In this document: positions 1-5,855 of the stretch, in pieces
How positions within the stretch are numbered: the first letter of the stretch is position 1
Layout of the letters: the number at the start of each line of letters is the position of its first letter
Source of the DNA: Kiritimatiellia bacterium
Lineage (GTDB): Bacteria; Verrucomicrobiota; Kiritimatiellia; UBA8416; JAIOPI01
DNA length: 5,855 nucleotides
Assembly (NCBI GenBank): GCA_028822745.1
Contig: JAPKCZ010000153.1
Location: 1 to 5,855, forward strand
Reading direction: 5' to 3'
The notes under the pieces: model-generated
What the model was told of the DNA's origin: nothing
What the model saw: only the letters and a program-made list of their open reading frames with translations
Database searches by the model: none
Position numbers and translations under genes: made by a program

Positions 1-121
1 TGTATTCATGGCCTAAAGGCGAACAGAGCAAGACGGCATGGTCGCGATCGAGTGTCGTCACAGCGGGCAGAAACGCACCGTATAGCGGCGCTTCACTCGA
101 ACCAAAATAAAGGGAGGTCAT
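1..121 (-). CDS. Alpha/beta-hydrolase-like protein, N-terminal fragment (cut by left edge)
   Basis: Only the first 40 codons are visible. The ATG at 119-121 overlaps the TGA of the SGNH gene as ATGA, and GAAGG lies 6 bases upstream, so the start is well placed. The peptide begins MTSLYFGSSEAPLYGAFLP and continues with AVLLCSPLGHEY at residues 29-40. A first strand ending FGSSEAPLYG followed by VLLC-P-G-EY resembles the start of serine-aminopeptidase-like (S33) alpha/beta hydrolases, in particular those annotated with exosortase systems, where an FG..E.PLFG and LC.PFG.EY pattern is typical. This comparison is from memory. The nucleophile elbow, acid and histidine would lie outside the window, so catalysis cannot be checked. 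No signal peptide is visible, so it is probably cytoplasmic. A cytoplasmic alpha/beta hydrolase directly after NRPS genes that lack a thioesterase could act as a separate release or editing enzyme. That role is inference. Confidence 0.68.
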   Translation of the reverse strand, partial: MTSLYFGSSEAPLYGAFLPAVTTLDRDHAVLLCSPLGHEY

Positions 122-867
122 GGTGAGCCTTCAGGTGTCGGTTTGCCGAGCACTAGGCCGAATGCCTCAAAAACGATGTCAGCGAGAATGCGGTTTCCTT
201 TTGCGTTTAAATGTGATCCATCGTTGGTGAGAATACCCAGTTTTTTGTTTTCGGGATTGTTGGCTTTGATGTAGTTGAGCATGGGTGTTCGAAAATCCAG
301 AAGATGACACGTGTTCTCGTCGGCCACCGTTTTTATGATTTCGTTGTACGCGTCCATGTTGCTGTCACGCGCTTCTTGCCCCGTCAGCTTTTCGCCGGAA
401 GGCGTCAATGTTGTCAAAACGGGTATGGCCCTGTCACGCTTGATGCGCCAGACCAAATCGTCGAGTCCCAATTGCCAGAGTTTGCGTCTAAGCTCGGATT
501 CAGAGCCCTCATCCACAATATTGTTGATGCCAATCTGAATGATGACCACCGTTGGTCGGTGTGCTTTGACATCTTTGTCGTAGCGCTCCCGAAGATCGTC
601 GACGCGATCAAAGCCGCGTCCAGCGTTAACAACTTTGGCCGCAAGATGTTCCTTGCGCACGGTGTGAGAAAATATGCGTACAAAGCCATCGTCTTCATTT
701 CCCTTCGCGGTAACGGAATCGCCCAGGAAAATGATGCAGCTGTACTTGTCAAGCGGGAGCGTATTGGTCGAAATTCCGGCCTTGGCTGTGGTGGCAAAAA
801 GGGCGGCATGAACAAGCAGGATGAGCAAGCCCTTACGCGTGTATGCCGATTGCAGAAACGGTTTCAT
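118..867 (-). CDS. Exported SGNH/GDSL-family hydrolase
   Basis: This 249-residue protein is predicted to be a serine esterase, lipase or deacylase of the SGNH fold. Residues 1-30 look like a Sec signal peptide: basic n-region (R11, K12), hydrophobic core LLILLVHAALFA, and an AKA cleavage motif before Gly31, so the mature enzyme should be periplasmic or secreted. Block I is FLGDS with nucleophile Ser51; block II is NAGRG with Gly83; block III is QIGINN with Asn115; block V is NDGSH with Asp216 and His219. The Ser-Asp-His triad and both oxyanion-hole residues are therefore present. Block III is GxNN instead of the common GxND, which keeps the key Asn. The length is normal for a single-domain member. 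The start is well supported: an AAGGAGG ribosome binding site lies 6 bases upstream, and the ATG overlaps the NRPS stop as ATGA. Its place inside the operon suggests a role in maturing or tailoring the peptide, for example hydrolysing an ester or acyl group after export. The substrate cannot be read from the sequence. Release from the carrier domain is unlikely if the signal peptide works, because that step is cytoplasmic. Confidence 0.93.
   Translation of the reverse strand: MKPFLQSAYTRKGLLILLVHAALFATTAKAGISTNTLPLDKYSCIIFLGDSVTAKGNEDDGFVRIFSHTVRKEHLAAKVVNAGRGFDRVDDLRERYDKDVKAHRPTVVIIQIGINNIVDEGSESELRRKLWQLGLDDLVWRIKRDRAIPVLTTLTPSGEKLTGQEARDSNMDAYNEIIKTVADENTCHLLDFRTPMLNYIKANNPENKKLGILTNDGSHLNAKGNRILADIVFEAFGLVLGKPTPEGSP
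128..132 (-). promoter_or_regulatory. Probable ribosome binding site of the alpha/beta-hydrolase-like gene
   Basis: The minus strand reads GAAGG, then 6 bases (CTCACC), then the ATG at 121. It is a moderate Shine-Dalgarno inside the end of the SGNH gene. With the ATGA overlap it supports the chosen start of the partial gene at the left edge. Confidence 0.6.
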
Positions 868-3800
868 TTTGCCCCTCCTTTTTTGGTCTTAAAAAACCGA
901 CCAAATCCTTTTTGATCGGCTGTTTCGGTTGGCGTTTCGGTTTCGAAAGTTTCGTTGGACACAGCTGAGCACATGGTGGCGACTTGTTGCAAGCTATTGA
1001 AGAGGATGTCATTGGGAGAGAGCTTGATCCCGAGGGTGTCGTCAATGGTGGCCACAACGCGAAGCGCGAGTAATGAGTGCCCCCCCAATTCGAAAAAATT
1101 ACGATCCATGCTGACACCGCTGACACCAATGGCTTCTGCGACGATGGTGGCGACTTGCTGTTCAACTGGCGTGCATGGTTCGACAATCACGGCCGGGTCC
1201 GTCGCAACGACGAGCGGATCCGGGAGCGCTTTTCTGTCGACTTTTCCTGTGGCTGTCAGAGGAATCGCGTTCACTTCAACAAAATGCTGAGGAACCATGT
1301 AAACCGGAACGCGATCACGGAGATGTTTGCGAAGTTCCGTAGATGTTGCTGTTGCTCCTTCGTTCAGCACGTAATAAGCGACTAAGCGATGGTCCCCTAC
1401 CCATCGTTCAATTGCGACAACAACGCATTGTCGAAGCGCGGCGTATGCGCTCAAGGAAATTTCGATTTCGCCAGGTTCCACGCGAAAACCACGAATCTTT
1501 ATCTGGCGATCGATACGCCCCAAGAATTCCAACGTTCCGTCTGGCAAATACCGAACGCGATCCCCTGTTCGATACAGGCGTGCATCTTCATGTTGCGAGA
1601 AAGGATCAGAGACGAACCGTTCACGAGACAGATCTGGACGGTTTAGATAGCCGCGCGCAACCCCGTCGCCTCCCGTGTAGAGCTCGCCCGAAACGCCGAG
1701 AGGCACGCGGTTCATAAATTCATCGAGCACATAAACACGTGTATTGGAAATTGGGCGCCCAATTGGAATATTGGTTCGTGATAGGCTCTCTGGCCCAATG
1801 ACGTGACAGCAGGTAAAGGTCGTATTCTCAGTTGGACCGTAACCATTGATGAGCTTGCAATCGGGCAGTGCCTCCAGAGCCCGTTGGACCTGCGGGACGG
1901 GTAGCACATCGCCTCCTGCCAAAAGAAAGCGCAAGCCGGCGAGGCAGGGTAAAGCTTCGTCAACCATCATGCGAAACAGTTCAGCCGTTAGCCATGCGGT
2001 GTTAATTTTGTGCGCCTGGATGAAATTACCCAGATCCTGCATTGATGGGCGTGCATCAGCGCACAATACGACCGTGCCACCGTTGAGCAAAGGGCCCCAG
2101 ACTTCAAGCGTGGACGCGTCAAAAGAAGTTGGGGCAAAATGGAGCATACGTGTATCGGCGGAAAAACGTATGTAGTTTGTGTCGCATACCAGTCGCATGA
2201 TGTTTCTATGGGTGACGACAGCACCCTTTGGTGTGCCCGTTGAGCCAGACGTATACATCACGTAAGCTGGATCGGTGGCATGCGGCATGTGGACGGCCTC
2301 GTGGGACCGACGTGCGCTTCCGTCCTGAACGCAATCGCTCAGGTCAAGCATCGTGCCGGAAAAATCCGGCAAACGCTTTGCGCTTCGCGTATCAGCGACA
2401 AGCACGGCCATTGCTGTATCTTCAATCATGAGTGAAATGCGGTTGGGCGGATAACTTGGATCGAGCGGGATGTAGGCAGCACCGATTTTCAGTATTCCAA
2501 CAATAACAGCCAACATGTTTGCGGAGCGTTCGCAACTGATGCCAACCCTATCTCCCGCAGATACCCCTGCACCGATCAGCCTGTGAGCGACGTTGTCCGA
2601 GCGTTTGTCCAGCTCGCGGTAGGTTAACGATGCCTCTTCGGCAGGTGCTAAAACGGCAACGGCATCTGGGAATAGGCCCACCTGCCCCTGGAAGCGTCCC
2701 ACTAACGAGGTGTCGCGCGGGTATTGGGTGTCTGTCTGTTCGTAACCGCCTAGAGCGTCGCGGTCTTCGGGTGTTAGAAATGGAAAGCTGCCGATATGTT
2801 CGTCAGGGCTGCTGCAAAACGCACGCAGTGTCAGCACAAAATAGTTCAGTAATTGTGTCGCCGTGGAGGCACTGTACAAGGCGCGTGCATAGACGAGGAG
2901 CAATTCGGTCTCGGATTCGCCGCGATGGATTTCCAATAGAACATCCGTCAACGCTGCATCGGTATCCAATGAACGTGATGACAGTGGCAGTCCCCCGAAT
3001 GTCATAGGCTCCGCACGATGATCTTCATAGGTCATCAACGCTTGATATATGGGCGTCCGGCTCGCGTCCCGCATCGGGTTGACCGCTTCTACGATTTGCT
3101 GAAACGGAATTTCCTGATTTGCCAAAACGTCGCCAACGGTATTGCGGGTTGTTTCAAGTGCGGCGCTTAGTGACATCGCTTTGGAGAATGTCGAACGAAA
3201 CGGAAGCGTGTTTACAAAGAATCCAATCAGTTGTTCCACATCAGGATGTTGGCGCATGCTGACGGGTGAGGCTACAATGACATCCCATTGACCACTGAAT
3301 CGACACAGGAGCACCTGAAAGACTGAAAGCAGGGCCATAAAGGTTGTTGCACCAGATTGCTTCGCCATGGTTTCAAGTTCGGAGACAATCGTCTCGGGGA
3401 TCATCACGGATACCACGGCGCCTTCGGCGCTTCGTGTGGGCGCGCGTGCGAAATCAAGTGGTATTCCGAGAAGAGGTAGTTCATCGGATAGATTGCTTCG
3501 CCAGAACGCGCGTTGTTTCTGTAAAATGTCGCCACTAAGCTGTGTGCGCTGCCACTCGGCGTAATCCCCGTAATCAACAGGCAATGCCGGCAGGGATTGC
3601 ACTGCAGTCTCCGAATTCAGGTATAGCGCGGACAAATCACGGAGCAAAATTGCGGTGGATGCCCCATCAAAGATCGAATGGTGAAAAACAAAGACGAGTA
3701 CATCGCCATCTGCAGGATCGGAACACAGTCCGACACGCCAAAGGGGCGTGCTGCTTAAGTCGAACGCCTTGTCGGAAAACACCTGCATGACGTAAGCAGG

Positions 3801-4196
3801 GTCGTCGCCGTGGAGCGATTCGACAATGCCATCAATACCCGTGCCCGTTTCGAATCGTGTTTGATGCGCATCGGATATCACGCACCCTCGCAAAACCATG
3901 TGTCGGTCCTGGAGGGCTCGACAAGCGGTATTCAGCTTCTCTACATCGATTTGCCCCTGTATTCGGAAGGCAAATGGCATGTTGTACTCGGATGTTCCGG
4001 GATTGATCTGCTCAAGAAACCAAAGCCCTTCCTGTTGAAGAGACAATGGGGCCAAGGAGCTCGAATCTCGGCGGGGAATGGACGCTTGCGCAGGCGCAGG
4101 CGAGCCGCCCTTCCCTTTCAGTCGCTTCGCAAGCAAAGCGCGCTTGGCGTCTGAAAGTTTCGTACTGTCGCCGCTAGCACTGGTGGCGTCATTCAT
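864..4196 (-). CDS. Nonribosomal peptide synthetase, single C-A-T module, valine-like A domain
   Basis: This complete one-module NRPS has 1110 residues from the ATG at 4196. That start gives an ATGAATGA overlap with the upstream stop. In-frame alternatives are ATG at 4205 and TTG at 4211; none has a strong Shine-Dalgarno. The C domain (about 50-475, near 2772-4049) forms the peptide bond. It shows LSLQQEGLWFLEQ (C1), HHSIFDG with catalytic His173 (C3), YGDYAEWQ (C4), GFFVNTLPFR (C5) and RDASRTPIYQ. These fit an LCL domain, which accepts an L-configured donor. The A domain (about 500-995) has YTSGSTGTPKG (648-658), FDAS, NGYGPTE, YRTGD, GRIDRQIKIRG and ATGKVDR with Lys985. Its specificity residues read D-A-L-W-L-G-G-T-F-K, two conservative changes from the classic valine code DAFWIGGTFK (GrsB, surfactin). 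Valine or a similar branched aliphatic is therefore predicted. The T domain (about 1005-1075) has NFFELGGHS; Ser1041 (codon 1074-1076) is the expected phosphopantetheine site. The N-terminus is a basic helix-like segment (KRALLAKRLKGKG). The C-terminus is a short tail ending RFFKTKKGGAK. There is no thioesterase, reductase or epimerase domain, so the chain must be passed on or released by another protein. Confidence 0.97.
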   Translation of the reverse strand: MNDATSASGDSTKLSDAKRALLAKRLKGKGGSPAPAQASIPRRDSSSLAPLSLQQEGLWFLEQINPGTSEYNMPFAFRIQGQIDVEKLNTACRALQDRHMVLRGCVISDAHQTRFETGTGIDGIVESLHGDDPAYVMQVFSDKAFDLSSTPLWRVGLCSDPADGDVLVFVFHHSIFDGASTAILLRDLSALYLNSETAVQSLPALPVDYGDYAEWQRTQLSGDILQKQRAFWRSNLSDELPLLGIPLDFARAPTRSAEGAVVSVMIPETIVSELETMAKQSGATTFMALLSVFQVLLCRFSGQWDVIVASPVSMRQHPDVEQLIGFFVNTLPFRSTFSKAMSLSAALETTRNTVGDVLANQEIPFQQIVEAVNPMRDASRTPIYQALMTYEDHRAEPMTFGGLPLSSRSLDTDAALTDVLLEIHRGESETELLLVYARALYSASTATQLLNYFVLTLRAFCSSPDEHIGSFPFLTPEDRDALGGYEQTDTQYPRDTSLVGRFQGQVGLFPDAVAVLAPAEEASLTYRELDKRSDNVAHRLIGAGVSAGDRVGISCERSANMLAVIVGILKIGAAYIPLDPSYPPNRISLMIEDTAMAVLVADTRSAKRLPDFSGTMLDLSDCVQDGSARRSHEAVHMPHATDPAYVMYTSGSTGTPKGAVVTHRNIMRLVCDTNYIRFSADTRMLHFAPTSFDASTLEVWGPLLNGGTVVLCADARPSMQDLGNFIQAHKINTAWLTAELFRMMVDEALPCLAGLRFLLAGGDVLPVPQVQRALEALPDCKLINGYGPTENTTFTCCHVIGPESLSRTNIPIGRPISNTRVYVLDEFMNRVPLGVSGELYTGGDGVARGYLNRPDLSRERFVSDPFSQHEDARLYRTGDRVRYLPDGTLEFLGRIDRQIKIRGFRVEPGEIEISLSAYAALRQCVVVAIERWVGDHRLVAYYVLNEGATATSTELRKHLRDRVPVYMVPQHFVEVNAIPLTATGKVDRKALPDPLVVATDPAVIVEPCTPVEQQVATIVAEAIGVSGVSMDRNFFELGGHSLLALRVVATIDDTLGIKLSPNDILFNSLQQVATMCSAVSNETFETETPTETADQKGFGRFFKTKKGGAK
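874..880 (-). promoter_or_regulatory. Strong ribosome binding site of the SGNH hydrolase gene
   Basis: On the minus strand this reads AAGGAGG, followed by GGCAAA and the ATG at 867. The 6-base spacing is good. The site lies within the last codons of the NRPS gene (KKGGAK), so the Lys/Gly-rich end of that protein partly reflects the overlap with this signal. It fixes the hydrolase start and allows initiation beyond simple translational coupling. Confidence 0.85.
882..905 (-). repeat. Small inverted repeat before the SGNH hydrolase ribosome binding site
   Basis: The arms TTTGGTC (882-888) and GACCAAA (899-905) are perfect 7-base inverted copies separated by 10 bases. In the minus-strand transcript the stem would end one base before the AAGGAGG site. 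It is not a terminator for the operon, because the transcript continues with A and G and not a U run. It lies inside NRPS coding sequence (the GFGRFFKTKK tail), so codon constraints could have produced it by chance. A role in mRNA folding or processing is possible but unproven. Confidence 0.4.
4189..4196 (-). promoter_or_regulatory. Stop/start overlap coupling the two NRPS genes
   Basis: The minus strand reads ATGAATGA: the ATG at 4196-4194 starts the C-A-T protein and the final TGA (4191-4189) ends the upstream NRPS. No clear Shine-Dalgarno precedes it; GCGGATG is the best candidate. Translation of the second NRPS therefore probably relies on ribosomes finishing the first, which would favour matched amounts of the two proteins. 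If an in-frame alternative start (ATG 4205 or TTG 4211) is used, the overlap is 17 or 23 bases. Confidence 0.6.
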
Positions 4197-5855
4197 CTGA
4201 AGCATCCGCAAGCAATGCCGCGGCCTCTTCGTCTGTCATTTCATCCAGTTCTGCGATGAGAGCTTCTTCGAGTGCCGTCGCAAGTCCTTGGACCGTAGGT
4301 GCCGCCAACAACATTGGTAATGTGACCGGTAAGTCTTGCGCTTTCAGTTGAGCGATGACTTGCCCTGCTAACATGGAGTGCCCTCCTAGATCAAAAAAAT
4401 CACTGTCTCGAGAAATGGTGTCGCGCTTCAACACGTTCTGCCATACTTCGGCGATCAAGACTTCGGCATCACCCTCTGGCGACTGGTGTTCAGCTGCAGG
4501 GCTTCCATCGCCAACCTCTGGAGCCGGGAGTGCACGGCGATCGACTTTTCCGCTTGGCAGCAAGGGCAGCTCTGCCGTTGTCAGGAAGTGTTGCGGAATC
4601 ATGTATGAGGGTAAGCTTTGCTTCAGCAGTGCGCGCAATGCTGCCGTATCCGCATCGCCGTCCAAGACGAGATGAGCGACGAGGCGCTGATCCTCAGTTG
4701 AGGGAGCCCAAACAACCACTGCGCATGCATTGACGCTCGGGTGACGCGTGATAACGTTTTCGATTTCTTCGAGTTCGACACGATTTCCTCGAATCTTAAT
4801 CTGGTTGTCGTTGCGACCAACAAAAACCAGATTTCCATCTGAAAGCATGCGAACGGTGTCGCCGGTTCGATAGGCACGCCCATGCACGGCGCCGAAGTCA
4901 TCGATGAAGGCCGCCTTTGTCTTCTGTTTGTCATTGCGATATCCGCGCCCGACGCCCGTCCCCGAAATGACTAATTCGCCTGCGACGCCGATTGCTACCG
5001 GGCGCAGTCGCTCATCGACGACATGCGATTCAAGTCCATCCAATGCTTGGCCAATCGGAACGTCTCGCCCCATGTCGGAAAGCGTGCTTGCGGTGCATTC
5101 GAACCATGTCGCGTTGACGCAACATTCTGTGGGACCGTAGAGGTTACGAACAACAATATCCTCCGAACCCGGGTGTGCATACAAATTCGCCAACAATGAT
5201 TTCGGCAGGGCTTCCGCGCCGAGGGATATGCCATGGGTTGGCCAGGCGTCCTCGTCGGAAAGCGTGGCCAGAGTACTAGCGAAAATACTAGGGGTCATGC
5301 TAATGAGGTCGATCTCGTTTGAGCGCATAAAATCGAGCAGTGCACCGCCGTCCGTAATGGAAGCCTCGGGTACCACGTACAATGTCGTTCCGTGTGTCAA
5401 ACAGCCAAAGACTTGCTGCACGGACACATCGAATACGAATGGGGACACAAGGGCTTCGCGTCTGATTGCGGGTTGCTGTTCATAAAAAGAGTCGTTTAGC
5501 CAGCGAACCAAATTCACGACAGCACGATGTTCAACCATGACACCTTTGGGAAGCCCTGTAGATCCAGATGTATACATGACATAGGCAAGATCTTCGGGGC
5601 GCGACGCTATGGGGACAATGTCCTGCGTCACGGCAGGAAGCGCCGAAAGGTTGGTGACGGGGATAGATAGCGTGTCGGGGATCTTCGGCTCGGTATCGGT
5701 ATTGCTCAAAAGAATGACCGAGCCACTATCTTGAAGTATGTATTCGAAACGTTCTTTGGGAAGGCCCGAATCGACGGGGACATAGGCCCCACCCGCCTTT
5801 AGAATACCGAGCATGGCGACGACTGAATCTATGCTGCGGCCTGTTGCGAATGCAA
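4189..5855 (-). CDS. Nonribosomal peptide synthetase, A-T portion (5' truncated by window edge)
   Basis: This is the 3' end of an NRPS gene. The frame stays open to the right edge: codons before the Met at 5814 read AFATGRSIDSVVA, a normal A-domain continuation, so that Met is internal. The first full visible codon is 5851-5853, and 554 residues are visible. The A domain (about residues 1-440) activates an amino acid with ATP. It shows LKAGGAYVPVD (A2), YTSGSTGLPKG (A3, 94-104), FDVS (A4), NLYGPTE (A5), GELVISGTGVGRGY (A6), YRTGD (A7), GRNDNQIKIRG (A8), and LPSGKVDR with Lys436 (A10). The T domain (about 460-530) has DFFDLGGHS; Ser493 (codon 4375-4377) is the expected phosphopantetheine site. 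Aligned by eye to GrsA-PheA, the specificity residues read D-V-Q-S-S-G-L-V-N-K. The first three match proline codes I remember, but the rest do not, so I assign no substrate. The protein ends in a strongly acidic tail after the T domain, with no thioesterase or epimerase. A condensation or loading domain probably lies upstream outside the window. The family call is very secure; the substrate is unknown. Confidence 0.97.
   Translation of the reverse strand, partial: AFATGRSIDSVVAMLGILKAGGAYVPVDSGLPKERFEYILQDSGSVILLSNTDTEPKIPDTLSIPVTNLSALPAVTQDIVPIASRPEDLAYVMYTSGSTGLPKGVMVEHRAVVNLVRWLNDSFYEQQPAIRREALVSPFVFDVSVQQVFGCLTHGTTLYVVPEASITDGGALLDFMRSNEIDLISMTPSIFASTLATLSDEDAWPTHGISLGAEALPKSLLANLYAHPGSEDIVVRNLYGPTECCVNATWFECTASTLSDMGRDVPIGQALDGLESHVVDERLRPVAIGVAGELVISGTGVGRGYRNDKQKTKAAFIDDFGAVHGRAYRTGDTVRMLSDGNLVFVGRNDNQIKIRGNRVELEEIENVITRHPSVNACAVVVWAPSTEDQRLVAHLVLDGDADTAALRALLKQSLPSYMIPQHFLTTAELPLLPSGKVDRRALPAPEVGDGSPAAEHQSPEGDAEVLIAEVWQNVLKRDTISRDSDFFDLGGHSMLAGQVIAQLKAQDLPVTLPMLLAAPTVQGLATALEEALIAELDEMTDEEAAALLADASDE

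Noticed and set aside
304..915. Long open frame on the plus strand (203 codons) opposite the SGNH gene
   Set aside because: Its translation is rich in Arg and Val, with no recognisable motif. The minus-strand frame has a signal peptide, a catalytic triad and a strong ribosome binding site, so this is an antisense shadow.
882..915. Intrinsic terminator for plus-strand transcription (7-bp stem followed by TCCTTTTT)
   Set aside because: The stem is short and A/T rich with a 10-base loop, the T run is interrupted, and no plus-strand gene ends here.
973..1157. Direct repeat ATGGTGGCGACTTG at 973-986 and 1144-1157
   Set aside because: Both copies encode Gln-Val-Ala-Thr within helices of the T-domain region (QQVATM and QQVATI). 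Shared amino acids and codon choice explain the 14-base match; there is no other sign of a mobile or regulatory repeat.
4197..4211. TTG at 4211 or ATG at 4205 as the start of the C-A-T NRPS
   Set aside because: Both are in frame and cannot be excluded, but neither has a better ribosome binding site. The ATG at 4196 gives the tighter stop/start overlap, like those at the other two junctions.
5812..5814. ATG at 5814 as the true start of the right-hand NRPS
   Set aside because: The frame is open to the window edge, and the residues before it continue the A-domain consensus. A start here would remove the first part of the A domain.
1..5855. CRISPR arrays, tRNA or rRNA genes, insertion sequences, attachment sites
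   Set aside because: The window is filled by four overlapping minus-strand coding regions. I saw no regularly spaced repeats, transposase-like reading frames or tRNA-like cloverleaf.

Overview
The window looks like part of a nonribosomal peptide synthetase (NRPS) operon from a Gram-negative bacterium, most likely a proteobacterium. This assignment is tentative. It rests on moderate GC content (roughly half, by eye), a strong AAGGAGG ribosome binding site, a Sec-type signal peptide on one enzyme, and a partial alpha/beta hydrolase whose N-terminus resembles the hydrolases found with proteobacterial exosortase and exopolysaccharide loci. No marker gene fixes the genus.

All four genes are on the minus strand, so transcription runs from right to left. 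(1) 4189-5855 is the 3' part of an NRPS gene: most of an adenylation (A) domain and a carrier (T) domain, with the 5' part outside the window. (2) 864-4196 is a complete single-module NRPS with domain order C-A-T and no thioesterase. (3) 118-867 is an exported SGNH/GDSL-type hydrolase. (4) 1-121 is the first 40 codons of an alpha/beta-hydrolase-like protein that continues beyond the left edge. Each start overlaps the preceding stop: ATGAATGA at the first junction (if the preferred start is right) and ATGA at the next two. There are no intergenic gaps, and I see no promoter or terminator.

Proposed assembly line: the upstream module loads an amino acid that I cannot name (specificity residues DVQSSGLVNK). 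An acidic C-terminal tail probably docks to the basic N-terminus of the next protein. That protein's LCL-type condensation domain joins the peptide to a second residue, predicted to be valine or a similar branched aliphatic residue (code DALWLGGTFK). Because the second NRPS ends after its carrier domain, release or further extension must come from another protein, either beyond the left edge or possibly the partial hydrolase. The SGNH enzyme carries an export signal and is therefore better placed to process the product or another substrate outside the cytoplasm than to unload the carrier domain.

The individual parts are all known families. The less ordinary points are the unassigned specificity code, the split one-module architecture with complementary tails, the exported SGNH hydrolase translationally coupled inside an NRPS operon, and a small inverted repeat just upstream of that hydrolase's ribosome binding site.
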